The position numbers and the translations under genes were made by a program. From Clarireedia homoeocarpa (taxonomy: Eukaryota > Ascomycota > Leotiomycetes > Helotiales > Rutstroemiaceae): 64,000 bases of DNA. Location of the stretch: the NCBI GenBank assembly GCA_001465935.1, contig LNKV01000003.1, positions 1,432,363 through 1,496,362 of the forward strand, written 5' to 3'. The notes beneath the pieces are model-generated. The model was given only the letters and a program-made list of their open reading frames with translations. It made no database searches and was not told the origin of the DNA. Positions 44,070-55,740 of this stretch are shown one piece after another. Every line of letters starts with the position of its first letter. Position 1 is the stretch's first letter.

Positions 44070-46805
44070 CTAAATCTTATAAACCAAATCTCCATCCGTA
44101 TACATAACATCATTATGCTCATCCATCTTCTTCAATGCAGCCACCGCCTCAGCCCTCCCGAACACTCCCGCCGCACCACCCAACTTCCTATTCACCGCCT
44201 CCACAATTGCATTTACATTCGCACTATCATCTTCAAATAGCGCCGTCTGCATAAGTTGACCGAGCGCCGTTCTGAAGACTGCAAGACGCTCTGGTGTGAT
44301 TGTCACTTCCGCATCTGTAGAGTTGACCGTGAGGTTTGCGGTCTCGGATGCGAGGTCTTGATCCTCCTGGGACTGGGACTGGGATTGGGTCGGTAGTTGA
44401 GAGGCAGGGAGGGATGACGCGAAGGAGGTTTGCGATTGGGTGGGTGCGGGTTGGGCGCTAGAGGAACCGTTGCTGCGACGGGGTGAGACGCCGTAGAGAT
44501 CATCTTCTTCGTCGAGGGTGCCGTTTGCGCGAGAACTTGAGGCAGTGCCATTTAGGTTGCCTCTTCTTGTTTGTGCAGACGCTCTAGTTCTTGCTGTTCC
44601 AGCAGTTCTGCTGCGGGAGGAACCAGCACGTGTAGTTGGCGCAGGGGAATCATCGTCAGAATCATCTTCTGAACTTTCGTTTCCGGAAGATTCGTCGGCG
44701 AGAGGTCGGGTCTTTCGTCTTTTAGATTTCTTCTCATCTTCGACCACTTCTTTAAAGAGTGCAAAGCGGAGGATAGATTCGGCGGCTAGAGCGTCCCTCT
44801 CTTCAACGCGATTGGAGAGACGGGATTTGGCGTGGGCAGTAGAGAGACGGATGATGGTTTCTAAAGTGCGGACAGTCATAGCATTGGTTTTGCGTTGATT
44901 GCCTTGCATATCATCGTTGCGGAGAGCGACGTATATTTCACTAATGCGGTCGGAAGCTTCTTGTGTAAGGACGGGCTTTATTCTGGTTTTGGCGTATTGA
45001 ATGTATTTCTTCATGAAAGGGATGCTGAGTACCTCTACTCGTCGATGGGAACCACGCCCAGTAGTTACGGTAACTCCAGCATGTAGCATCTCGTTGTATT
45101 TTTCGTACACATCCGTTACTTTGTTGGCGTCGGCTTCTTGTTCGACACCTACACCTAAGGTTTGTTGAGATTGTTCACGAACCGGCGCACCTTCTTCAGT
45201 TGTGGGGTCGCGGTAACGATGCATTCTCAACACGTGCTCGGAGATTTGACGATCTCTGAAGTCTTCAATGTCATCTGTGACAACGAAGAGTAAATCGAAA
45301 CGAGAAAGAAGTGAATCTGGAAGTGCAATGTTCTTATGAGGATCTTTGTGTGTGTCGTATTGCCCGAAAATTGGATTTGCTGCTGCAACAACACTGCACC
45401 GAGCATTGAGTGAGGTATGGATACCTGCTTTAGCAATAGTGACAGTCTGCTGTTCCATGACTTCGTGAATAGCAACCCGATCGATGTCTGACATCTTATC
45501 GAATTCGTCGATACAGACGACACCGCGATCAGCCAAAACCATGGCACCGGCTTCCAACCGTCGCTCTCCAGTTTCCTTATCTGATGTTACTGCGGCTGTA
45601 AGACCGACACCGGAGGATCCTCTACCGGTTGTTGCAATCGCAAGAGGTGCAGTGTTGAGAACAAATCGTAAGATTTGCGATTTTGCTGTAGACGGATCAC
45701 CGACCATAAGAATATTGATGTCACCCCTCAAATGTGTACCGTTCTCGAGATTCTTCTCCTGGCCGCCTAGCAACATAAGAAGAATCGCTTTTTTAATATG
45801 CTCATGGCCATAAATACTCGGGGCAAGTGATTGCGACAATAGATTGAAAAGATTCCTCTTCTTGGCAACTTTATTGATGTTTCGAATGTCGGTATCTGTA
45901 ATCGTTGCAGTCGCAATACCACCTCCAGACTTTGATGATAACATGACAACGTTGTTTGCAAGAACTACGGTCTTGAATAGTGCGCTACTGTGTCCGGCAT
46001 TCCTATTTCCTAGTGATCTGTAAATTCCGACCAGCTGAACCCGATCTCCTGGTTTAACCTTATCCACCAAGTCGTCATCAAGTATAACATCCACACCTCG
46101 TGGCAGTTGTCCAGCTGGAGCACGCTCTGGCATTTCTTGGATTGATATTGTTTGATGGTCCCTGTATGTGCAGTATCCATATTCTGTGACCAAAGGATTC
46201 CCCTGTTCATCCTCTTGTGGGTACACACTCGAAGTGCTTGCACCACTCGCCGTCATCGTTTGATCTTTGTACTCGCGGAAGTGGAAGATCTTCCGTTTTT
46301 CATTATAATGAACGCTTTTGATAACTTTTGGTCGCACAAGTGAGCATCTTGTAACGATTCCCTCCAGGGAAACCATTCGATTAAGATGTGTTGATGAGAG
46401 AGTGCGCGGATTGCAAGCATATTGTCCAAAGCTACCATAGAAGGCACAATAATACATAACATCGTCAGAAGTCTGTTTCGGGGTGGTATTTGGAAGGTGC
46501 TTGACGATTTCGTGAAGGGCTCGGTCGAAAGCCTGGGAGAAATCGAACGGCTGTTGTAGAAGTCCCTCTGCAAGTTCACTGTTATGCGCACGAACCTCAT
46601 CAATACTAACGACAAGCCGTCGTTGATGCTTCTGAAGCATTAGAATAATATCGGAGCGATAGCTTCGGGCATCTTGCGACACTGCATATTATTAGCTGGC
46701 TGCTCAATTGGTTGACAGAAAAGGTGAAGTACCTGGGTCAAGGAATTCTTGTGCGGCACGAACTCTGTCGGCCACAGCCTCATCTCTAAGTTGTTCGCCG
46801 TCCAT
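44070..46805 (-). CDS. MCM3: DNA replication licensing factor Mcm3
   Basis: Subunit of the hexameric MCM2-7 replicative helicase. Exons: 46805-46733 and 46681-44070. The intron (GTACTT..ATGCAG) joins QEFLDP to VSQDARSYRSD, giving 894 residues. The N-terminal OB-fold region includes HLNRMVSLEGIVTRCSLVRP. The AAA+ core (about 300-520) has Walker A GDPSTAKSQ, Walker B with the MCM signature CIDEFDKM, sensor region AAANPIFGQYD and arginine finger SRFD. The winged-helix part includes MTVRTLETIIRLSTAHAKSR. Between about 665 and 830 is a disordered Ser/Gln/Arg-rich insertion with SQSQSQSQ and a KKSKRRKTR nuclear signal. The Mcm3 C-terminal domain closes the protein (ALKKMDEHNDVMYTDGDLVY). Confidence 0.96.
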
Positions 46806-47633
46806 TGTACTTTAAAGAGTGTGCTAGTTTTGTTCTGACTCAAAATTTCTCGAACTGCATGGGGTTGTTGAGGGGATGATGGGGTTCAAGCGCTACGGTA
46901 TTTACACGCAATTTTGAAATCGCGAAATTTCAATTCAAAAGGAGAAGTCGCGTCTAAACGCGAGTCCTGAGCTAACCTAGATGTAGACGCGTAAAGTGGT
47001 TTTGCTTAGCACGTGACTCGGTACCAAGTGCACCTTGATGACATTTACATCATCTTCGTGCATTTCAATCTCAAGTTAGTATTTTTCACCCCAAGGACGA
47101 AATATACATCTCCCATTGAAATATTTACACCGACACCAGTGCTTTCCCATGGAGCCAGACCTCTGAACGCATGGCTGTTGTGCGACCAGAATACATAAAA
47201 GCTCGAGTTAAAGATGCTTATTTATCCATCACCGCTACTCAACTGCAGCCAAATTCTAAGAGCGTTTTGGCAGAAATTTCGACCAACATTTCTAATATGT
47301 TCCTAGAACAAAGGTTGCAGCTATACTGATCTGTTCTGCCCTGGTTGCGCCCCCCACAACACCTTAAATCGTCAAATTCCGACCTTATACATGTATCACA
47401 AGCTCTAGATCGATCCTATAATGCCGTTTGCCTTCAAACCCGAATTCTTCCTCTACTGGTTTGACAGTACCAGACGTTATTAGGTCAGTCATCTGTTTTT
47501 ATGGTCCCTGCTAGCTCGGCTCCTGTTACTATTTGTTAACAAAGGTAAGTAAGTCTTCAAGCACAGGGTTCTTACCTTGGTTCTTCTTGTGTGAGAGTTT
47601 ATAATGCGATTCGGTACTTGAGTCGGAAATGTA
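46806..47633. other. MCM3 promoter region and adjacent intergenic stretch
   Basis: ACGCGT-like motifs (ACGCG at about 46951-46960 and AGACGCGTAAA at about 46986-46996) lie within 200 bp upstream of the MCM3 ATG and resemble the MluI cell-cycle box that drives G1/S genes. No gene is seen in the remainder. Confidence 0.45.
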
Positions 47634-49769
47634 CTATTCTTGCTCACATACGAAAGTCTTCCGTGTTGCGGAAAATATGCGATATGTTGGAATCCGATAT
47701 TCCTTCGACGCTGGGATAGCTTCCCCCTGGATTTGTTCTCTTAGCAGTGGTTCGGAATCCATCTCCATGTACAATTCACGGATCTTTACTAAACACATTT
47801 TACATGACGGCTTAAGGGCTTCGAGTTGACGCACCTTTTTGATGACCCACTCGATCACATCCACATATTTTACACCGTCATTACTGTCAACCTTTGGTTT
47901 GACTTTCCTATGCTGTGGTATTGCTTTAGGATTGTATTCATCCTGCAGACGAAATCCATAGCTTTAAAGACTGACTCTTTCGAGCCCATCCTCTTTATCA
48001 AATGCTCTCAAGACGGCACCCCGTGCCATAGCGGTTTCACTGTTTGCAGATACTTAGCCCCATCACCGAGAAGTATTGAAATACTTACAGCGAGTCTTGG
48101 TTTCGCGGCGCCTCCAGTTTCATAGAAATTCCCGTTTCATTTTTTTATGTTTCTAGCTTTTTTCTCAGAGAACTTACAAGTGATGGTGAGTTTGCAAAAC
48201 CTCTAATGAGTATAACTTTCTGTAATACAGGATGAACGGTTATCTCCCAGTCTGTAAAACTAGCGTCGCCTTACCTTTACATCTAATTTCGCATTATTTG
48301 CCAGATCTGGTTGACTCGTCATCAGTTTCAAGACGCCCTCCAAACAATACTCGAAAATTATTTCAAAATCGGTTCTATATGTTGTCACTTTTAAGTCTCA
48401 CAAAATGATGAAGACTTCTCTACCTGTTCATAATGAGGCGGGTTCTTCTGGAACCTTTTCTCGCTGTGAGGTTGGAGATGCTCGATGAATATCCGAATAG
48501 GTTTCATATTTTTATCTATTACATTCATGGATCTTTTCCATTCATTTTGGAATCTGATGGTTTGCTGGTTGACGATGCCCTCAAGGGTAATGCCGCTACG
48601 CTCCAAATAGGATCGCTCCCCCTCGATTCGAGATAGGAGATATTCTCGGAATGCTTGATTTGGATAGCTAGAGCCGCAGAGGCCACCTTACATCACCAGT
48701 GATTGAATTCGCCATGCATAGACGACATACCGGTTGCTGCTACTTCTTCTCGCTTTAGCCGGAGTGGATGGTTGTTCGTGACCGTGTACGTGGTTGTGTC
48801 CACTGTTCCGCCACCTGCATCCAGAAGAATGAAGGTCTCGCCGAACTGCATGCGTTAGCTCTGGAAAACGTTCCGGCCATATGTTCTCACATCTATACTT
48901 TTGTTGTTTTTATCTAATACATACGCTGCAGCTGCCTCCGGTTCTGAGACGAGGAAGAGATCCTGTACGGAACCAAATGGAGAATTTTGAATAGCGATTT
49001 TCATGGCCCTCTGCATTTTCCGACAAGCGCTTGCGCTCCAGATCACTGGGACACATAACACATGCTCGATAGGTTGCATCTCAGGATTCCATCCAAGTTT
49101 GAGAAGTTCATTTTTTGAATGTTTAAAGAGCCTCTCGAGGTATTGTGAGATGACATCTTCATCGGATCGTATGCATTTTCTACTCTTTAGTATCTTCAAT
49201 ATCGGACGAAGCTCTTCGCGGATTTGCTTTGTCTGATCGCTGACATTCAACAAGATTTTTGATCTTATGATACAGTTGTACTGACTCTTGTCTGGATCTG
49301 GATCCATCAATTTGTCCTGGACTTCATAACCCCAATACATCGTTTCTGGAGTGTACTCGTTTCCACTTCGGTCGATGCTCAGTCTCCAACTCTCCATCGC
49401 CTACGAGCCGTGCGGTACCATTAATATGGTCACTGAAATAGTCGTCTTCATCGTCGTTTAAACTCAGTATTTCTATGTGTTGTGAGTTTCCGTAATGTTG
49501 TGCAACCATTTCTTTAAGTACTTTCTTGTTGGGGTATCAGCTTTCTGTTGGAACATCGGATCGAGGGTTTCCCTACATGTTCATTGGATCTTCAGGGTGG
49601 TTTTTGATTATCTCTATGTCACTTTGCTTGCGAAAGCCACGCATGAGAACGTTGTTCCAAAATCCGTGGTAACAATGAGTGGCACACTGTCCTCAGTTTG
49701 GGATGGTATATCGATATCCATTGGCGAATCAGAATGGAGCTGGACAGGCCGCTCCCATTCCTCTACCAT
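47634..49769 (-). pseudogene. Hsp70-like (Hsp12A-type) ATPase relic
   Basis: Most of a fungal Hsp70-family, actin-fold ATPase can be followed through several exons on the minus strand, but the frame is broken. Visible in order: an ATG at 49769 leading to the phosphate-1 motif VTTDFGTTFSCVAF; WGYEVQDKL (near 49330); VPVIWSASACRKMQRA and LFLVSEPEAAAAYV (near 48950); phosphate-2 motif LLDAGGGTVDTTTY (near 48800); GGLCGSSYPNQAFREY (near 48660); VILIRGFANSPSL (near 48190); SETAMARGAVLRAF (near 48020); and a C-terminal block (VKYVDVIEWVIKKV). Several joins are good introns (for example GTGAGA, GTATGT, GTAAGG). Stops at 49614-49616, 49573-49575, 49537-49539 (TGA) and 47964-47966, plus a frame change near 49385-49400, are not explained by introns I can find. 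Strongly unusual splicing is the alternative. Confidence 0.72.
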
Positions 49770-50244
49770 ATTCGGTGACGGTTCTCGTGATTCAAACAAG
49801 GTCGCAGTGGTAGCCACTGATATATCACGTTATCGAGCTCGACTATGATCCGAAAATCGACTTTTTTGCGCCATTGCAGAATAGATAATGATTTGACTTT
49901 GTGTATACACCTGTTTCCTACGCTTCTGATTATATACCTCAAGCACCAAGGTTTCATCGATAGTGTAATATTACAGAGGTGGGCAGTGCATCAGAGATAG
50001 TTTAAGCTGTATACAACAGTTGGTGATTGATAGACGATGAAAGGGCAGATTCCACTTGTGGGTCGCCTAGAACAGGAGTGTTTACAAGGCTCTGCATCAA
50101 CAGAAACACGTCCGGTCGTAAATAACCAACAATAATCTCTGCACTTCTTCGTCGCATACCTCCTTACACTTTTCTTTTCCTCGACGTCATCCCCATTGAT
50201 CGTGCACTTAAGGTTCCTAAAGCCAAATTGATTCTACCTCTAGG
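49770..50244. promoter_or_regulatory. Region between the divergent Hsp70-like and PHD genes
   Basis: 475 bp between the putative starts of two damaged genes. No independent ORF is seen. Confidence 0.4.
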
Positions 50245-52604
50245 ATGGGCAAGAAACGAAAGTCGCAGCCGCGTAATGCAGGACCCAAGGCAGAATGGCC
50301 GGTGCCAGTCATGGTGCAGCTGTTAGCCTGGCTAGATGTTACGATTCAAAATTCCGATGTTAGTTTTGAGGAAACTATCGAGAGTCATTTGAATAAGAAA
50401 TCGGGCAAAGAGTATACATATACTCAAGTGACACGAAAATTGAAAGCACTGTAGGAAAATCTGGGTAGGAGTGAAAGCCAATCATACCAAGATTTGCTCA
50501 GCGAAGGCCACCTCTGCTTGATTAGTCTTAATCAGGAAAGGAAATCAGAAATCGAAGCCGCTGTCCGTGAATATGAAATTGAGTTACGAGCGAATCCAGA
50601 AACACCTAGACGCTCGACATGTCAGACCTTTAAGCCAACAGAAGATAAAAGTTGCCCGTTAACATTTCTAGAAGGACAAAGCAAAAAGAAAGGCGTTTTG
50701 GATTTCACCATTCCGCTCGTCACACATGGACTCCTGATTCCGGTCCACCTGACGTCAAAAATATTGGCCACACACCAGACTCGAACCCACGAGCATCCAA
50801 AAGACTCAAAGTATACGGCAAGGTTCGTTATTCGCATCAGGCTTGTTCTTCCAACTCTGCCAGCATTGACTGATGATATGAATTCAGAGACAATCAGATA
50901 CGCGACTGCGGACCTTGGCTAGAAAAGCATTTGAACTACGATCGCAATCGATCACAATCGCTGAAGGCAGCCAGGACGAAGGTCTGGAAATTTTGGAAAG
51001 GAGCGAATCGCAGGATACTTATAGCGAGCTTACAGATTCAGTAAGAGGCAAAAATGCGATACCAGAATCTGTCGTCGGTCAGGGGTATGTTCGGTGTATT
51101 TGCGGTACTGCGGACGAAATTGTAAGTTGGACGAAATGCAACAAGTGCGAGACCTGGCAGCATAATCTTTGCGTCCAGACGCAATGTCCACAATTGTTGA
51201 TGGCAGAAGAAGGGAACTACCTTTGCCCACAATGTTCTCCTGGTAACGCAAGAGACACCAACGTAGCGGACCAGAGTTTACAAACGGCCGAATATCTCCC
51301 CAATCATTTTGACGATATGAGATTGGAACTTGCGATAAAACAGGTCCAGTCTTTGGAGGCCGACATGAATGATAACATTTCTCGACTGCGCAATTGCGAA
51401 GAAGAAAGGGACGAGTTCGAAAATCAAGTGCGGCTGCTGGAGTCCAATGCTAAATCGATGCAGAAACATTCGATAGGCCATCTCTTGAACCAGAGAGATA
51501 GAGAGATCGCGCGGCTGAGCAGAGAACTCGAGGATTCCAGATCGCTTTCTCGATTTACCCGACTTAATGCAAACTCCCAAGAAGTCTTCGAGCCGAATAT
51601 CATACAAGGATTTGTTGAATTATTTAGCATGAGTGAACAAATATTTTGTGATAGAAGCAGGCGTAATCATACGACTATGCCGCACCACGGTCAGCACAAA
51701 GAATTACACGACATGGCTTGTCATGTTTTCACACAACCTGACGCCTCTGAAGCAGTAGCACGGGGCCTTCTAACGAAACTCTCGGAGTTGAATCCAGGTA
51801 TGGTTTTAAGAGCGTTAACGTCGAGTTTGCTGATCAGATGGGTTTTCGAAACCAATTACCCATGCATTGAAGATTCGTCTGCAGAGTATCGCGACGTTGC
51901 AAAGCTGAGAAACATTCTCCTGATGAAAGGTACCTGTTTTGGGAACGATGTCGTTTGAAGACTGCTGACAGAACATCCCAGGCGGCGTTCTGGCGTCTAG
52001 AAACCTTGATCTTGCTCTCCGTCACACCTTGATCAAGGACCAGGATTTCCACCGAAGGTTTATCGAACCCCGAGCGAAACAATTAGCCGTCGAGTACTCG
52101 CAGGTCTTGGAACCTCTGTTTGTGCTGGAGAATAAAGACGCACTGCATCAAAGCTGGGATGGTTTCATGACTTGGGACGACGATATGGATACCTGGAACG
52201 ATCGGCAGAGTCGTCTTCAAAGTTTGTTCGAACCAGCACTCAGAACCAAAGCAGACTCCACGATAAACCTCAAAGACTACGAATCTATCACCATCGCGCC
52301 CGGAACGCTGTTCGATGCGCAGACCATGAAGGCTGAAAATCCGAATGGGGTGGCAACCGACAGTAAGCATCCAGGACGAATCGTTGAATTGTGTTTGCAG
52401 CCAGCTATCTACACATATCCTAAAACCAGGCTGTCAGAAGATGATTTGAATTCCGCCACCTTTTCATCTAGCAGCTTCGTGCGCAAGACCGCTCAACAGA
52501 GGTTACAGTTTAGACCGTCTATAAAAGCTGTGGTCATTCTGCGCGATGACCAGGAGACCATCTCCGAAAGTGATCCTTCGAAACACATGGCGTTGTCAGA
52601 CTGA
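50245..52604 (+). pseudogene. PHD-finger protein gene, interrupted
   Basis: A nuclear, chromatin-reader-type protein can be followed from the ATG at 50245 (MGKKRKSQPR) to the stop at 52604. The PHD zinc finger at 51087-51237 is intact (CICGTADEIVSWTKCNKC, WQHNLCVQTQC and LCPQC). A coiled coil follows (about 51330-51540). Clear introns are 50823-50887 (GTTCGT..TTCAG) and 51930-51981 (GTACCT, CTGAC, CCCAG). Two defects remain: an in-frame TAG at 50452-50454, with matching coding sense continuing directly behind it, and a change of frame between about 50640 and 50680. A weak intron (50583-50671, donor GTTACG, acceptor TTCTAG with a TTAAC branch site) could explain the frame change but not the TAG. 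Thus probably a young pseudogene; a functional gene starting downstream is possible. Confidence 0.6.
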
Positions 52605-53637
52605 GCTCCGAACAACGCCATCGCGTTGTGTTCCTGTTGTACAAATGAACTATAATTGGCGGATTAGGCTTCCAGAAACATGGAGGAAGCTGGCAGGTGT
52701 ACACTATACTCAAGTTGTTGTGTTACAGTACAGCTCAGGGATGGTACGGATATTATAACCGTAAATGGTAGCTGCCAAAAAAGAGTCGAGTAGCTTACAT
52801 GTGGTTGAGCAAGTACAGTAATGTGGAAATTTCAAGGAATTAAAAAAAATACTACATAATGTTCTTGCTGCTGTCAGTCCAAAAAGATACAGTGCATTCG
52901 CGCAATCATCCAACGTAGAATCAGCCATGATCTTATGCTCCAAGGAACTCCCTCCCTCATGCAGAAGTCTCCGCACCCGCCGTGCCATGTTTCTAGGCCG
53001 TGGGACCCCTGGCGACGTAAGCCTGCGTTACGATACCACTCCACGCAACGCAAGCTGCGTGTGTTACGGACCGTTTCGAACATATTTCTGTTCGCTCGGT
53101 TGCCACATAAAGTTACGGAAACCAAAAAGTAAATGTAAGCACTAATAAAACCTCCAGCATCATGGCACGATATACCCCGGATATTTATCTGCTTTTTGGG
53201 AATTTTGGGAACGAATTAATTGCCGTACGACCCTACCCACCCAATTCCAATCTGTTTCCCGCATGAGACATTACCTCCCAGCCAATTGGAAGATTGGGCT
53301 CTGCTGCACGAAATCTCCTGCGGACCAATCCGCTTTGATGAGGCGTGAACCCGATGTTACCGTTGCCGGCATCTTATCTATATGTGTTTGGCTATTGGCT
53401 GGGCGCAGCTGAGACTTGGGGAAGAGGAGAGCGATGGAAAGTTCTTTTGGGTTTGGGTGGTGTGAGGTGTGCGTGGGTGGGTGGCATCAGATCAATTGAC
53501 TTTATCTGTCGTGCTTGTACCGGTTGGAGTTTGTTTGTTACTTCTCCTCGTCGTCCTCCTGCCATCGCAGCCTACTTATCTACCATTGCACGCAATTCTG
53601 CACCCGCGACGTGCACCCATACGTCTCTAAGTCCACC
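52605..53637. other. Intergenic stretch upstream of the permease
   Basis: No gene is recognised. The part close to 53637 is the pyrimidine-rich leader of the permease gene. Confidence 0.5.
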
Positions 53638-55688
53638 ATGGCCACCCACGAAAAACACGCCATCGACACCAGCACCCTCCACATCACCTCCATCCTCCAA
53701 CGCACCGGGGACGACGCCCTCATCGACCACGCCGCCGACACCGATGAAGAAATCCTCGTCGCCCTCGGCTACCGCCAGGAATTCAAGCGCGAATTGTCAA
53801 TATGGTCCTCCTTCAGCGTCTCCTTCTCCATGCTCGGTCTCCTCCCATCCATCGCCTCGACGCTGGGCTACAATCTTGCTTATAGCGGTCCCGCGGGCTC
53901 GGTATGGGGATGGGTTGTTGCTGCGTTCTTGATCCAGTTTGTTGCGCTGGCGATGGCCGAGTTGTGCTCCAGTATGCCGACTGCGGGGGGATTGTATTAT
54001 GCTTCGGCAGTGTTGGCGCCGGACGGGTATGGGCCGCTTTGCGCATGGGTATGATAGGTTTTTTTCTTTTTTTTTTTTTTTTTTCTTTTTCAGGCTTGAT
54101 TGGATTGATTGATTGGTTGCTTTATATGGTGTTGGTGTCTTGTTCTGACGAAATTATAGATCACGGGATGGTCGAATTTCCTCGGGCAAGCGACAGCGCC
54201 TTGCTCGGTCAATTATGCTCTTTCGGCTATGATTCTCACCGCGGCGCAGATCGCGCATCCGAGTTATGTCCCGCAGACTTTTCACGTGTATCTGCTACTG
54301 CTTGCTTTACTCATCATCCAGGGTCTTCTCACCATGAACGCAACCCGCTGGATCGGCCGATTGAACGTGTTTGGCACGATAGTGAATCTCGTTGTGCTAT
54401 TTATATTCATTATCTGGCTGCCGGCGGGATCGATCAATGAACCCAAGGCGAATCCGAATAGTGTGGTTTGGACGTCTGAGGGGATAGTGAATGGTACGGA
54501 GTGGCCAACGGGTTTTGCGTTTATTATGGGATTTCTTTCGGTTATTGTAAGTTTCTGTATTCAGTGTTTGTTGCAAAGGGTGGGCTGTGTCTAATAACAG
54601 GATCATGTAGTGGACGTTGGCTGGGTATGATGCCCCGTTCCATATGAGTGAGGAATGCTCGAATGCGAATATTGCTGGGCCGAGAGCGATTGTTATGACT
54701 GCTCAGATGGGCATGTATCTCGGTTGGGCGATCATCCTCGTGATTGCTTATACCGTGAAAGATGTTCAGGATGTGGTTGCTGGACAGTACGGTCAGCCGA
54801 TGGTAAGTTTGCCAGCAGCATCACTCCATAAACAACCTGTTTGCTGATCATGTACTGTACTAGGGGAGTCTCTGTCTCCAAGTCCTCGGGCCCAAAGCCG
54901 GCCTGGCCATGTTCTCCCTCAATATCTTCGCTCAATTCTTCGTAGGTCAAGCGTAAGCTCTCCCAGCACCCAATCTATCTTGCTAGATCATTTGTTAACC
55001 GAACCTTTCAGCTGTACGGTCACCTCCTCCCGAGTAGTATACGCCTATTCCCGCGACGGAGCACTCCCCGGATCCCGCTGGCTCAAGCAAGTAAACTCCT
55101 ATACCAAAACCCCCGTCTACGCCGTCTGGTTCGTCCTCACCATTGGCGCTCTTCTCGGTCTCCTCATGTTCGCCAGTCCCGTTGCTATCGGAGCTGTTTT
55201 CAGTATCGGAGCTATTGCGCAGTATATTGCTTTTGTGTTCCCAGTTGCATTGAAACTTTTCGCTGCGAGGGATAAATTCCGACCAGGTATTTCCTCCCAA
55301 TCCTCCCCATCCCCCGTCAAAGCTCTAACCTAGCTCTTACCTACTCAACCTACCACATACTAACACAAACCCCCCTCCTCCAGGTCCCTGGAACCTCGGC
55401 CGCTTCTCCAAACCCGTCGGCTTCATAGCCGTAACGTGGGTCGTACTCATCATCCCGATTCTCTGCTTCCCTGCGGTCAAAGGAGCCGATCTGAACGATT
55501 TGACGATGAATTACACGTGCTTGTTGTACGGCGGAACGATGCTGCTGGCGCTGATATGGTATGCAGTTGATGCGAGGAAGTGGTTCAAGGGTCCGAAGAT
55601 TAATGTGGAGCATTTGATTCATGGGACGGTGGAGACGAAGGTGGAGGGTGAGTCGAGCTCGGATGGGATAAGGGAGAAACATATATAG
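53638..55688 (+). CDS. APC-superfamily amino acid/GABA/choline permease
   Basis: Plasma-membrane transporter with about 12 helices, related to fungal GABA and choline permeases (UGA4/HNM1 group). Six exons: 53638-54048, 54160-54546, 54611-54802, 54864-54952, 55012-55286 and 55384-55688. All introns are GT..AG (donors GTATGA, GTAAGT, GTAAGT, GTAAGC, GTATTT). The product is 552 residues. Family motifs are complete: ELSIWSSFSVSFSMLGLLPS (helix 1), SMPTAGGLYYASAVLAP, ITGWSNFLGQ across intron 1, SVI joined to WTLAGYDAPFHMSEECSNAN, PRAIVMTAQMG, and SSRVVYAYSRDGALPGSRW. The N-terminus (about 50 residues) is cytosolic and polar. The substrate cannot be fixed from sequence. Intron 1 holds a long T tract. 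Confidence 0.93.
54056..54090. repeat. Poly(T) tract in permease intron 1
   Basis: About 30 T with two C interruptions, on the coding strand, between the donor at 54049 and the acceptor at 54158-54159. Confidence 0.9.
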
Positions 55689-55702
55689 GGGTTAGAAATG
55701 GA

Positions 55703-55740
55703 AGGGGGGGGGGAGGGGGGTGGGGATTTGGTGGGGTTGG
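55703..55740 (+). repeat. G-tract, potential quadruplex, in permease 3' UTR
   Basis: Runs of ten, seven, four, four and four G separated by one to five bases on the mRNA strand, starting about 15 bp after the stop codon. Confidence 0.85.

Noticed and set aside
50776..50800. GACTCGAACCCACGAGC resembling the 3' part of a tRNA on the minus strand
   Set aside because: Lies within the PHD-protein exon and reads as continuous protein; no acceptor stem partner.
53345..53932. 195-codon plus-strand frame overlapping the permease start
   Set aside because: It lies in another frame over permease exon 1. Its Pro/Ser/Thr-rich second half is the shadow of a GC-rich coding sequence.
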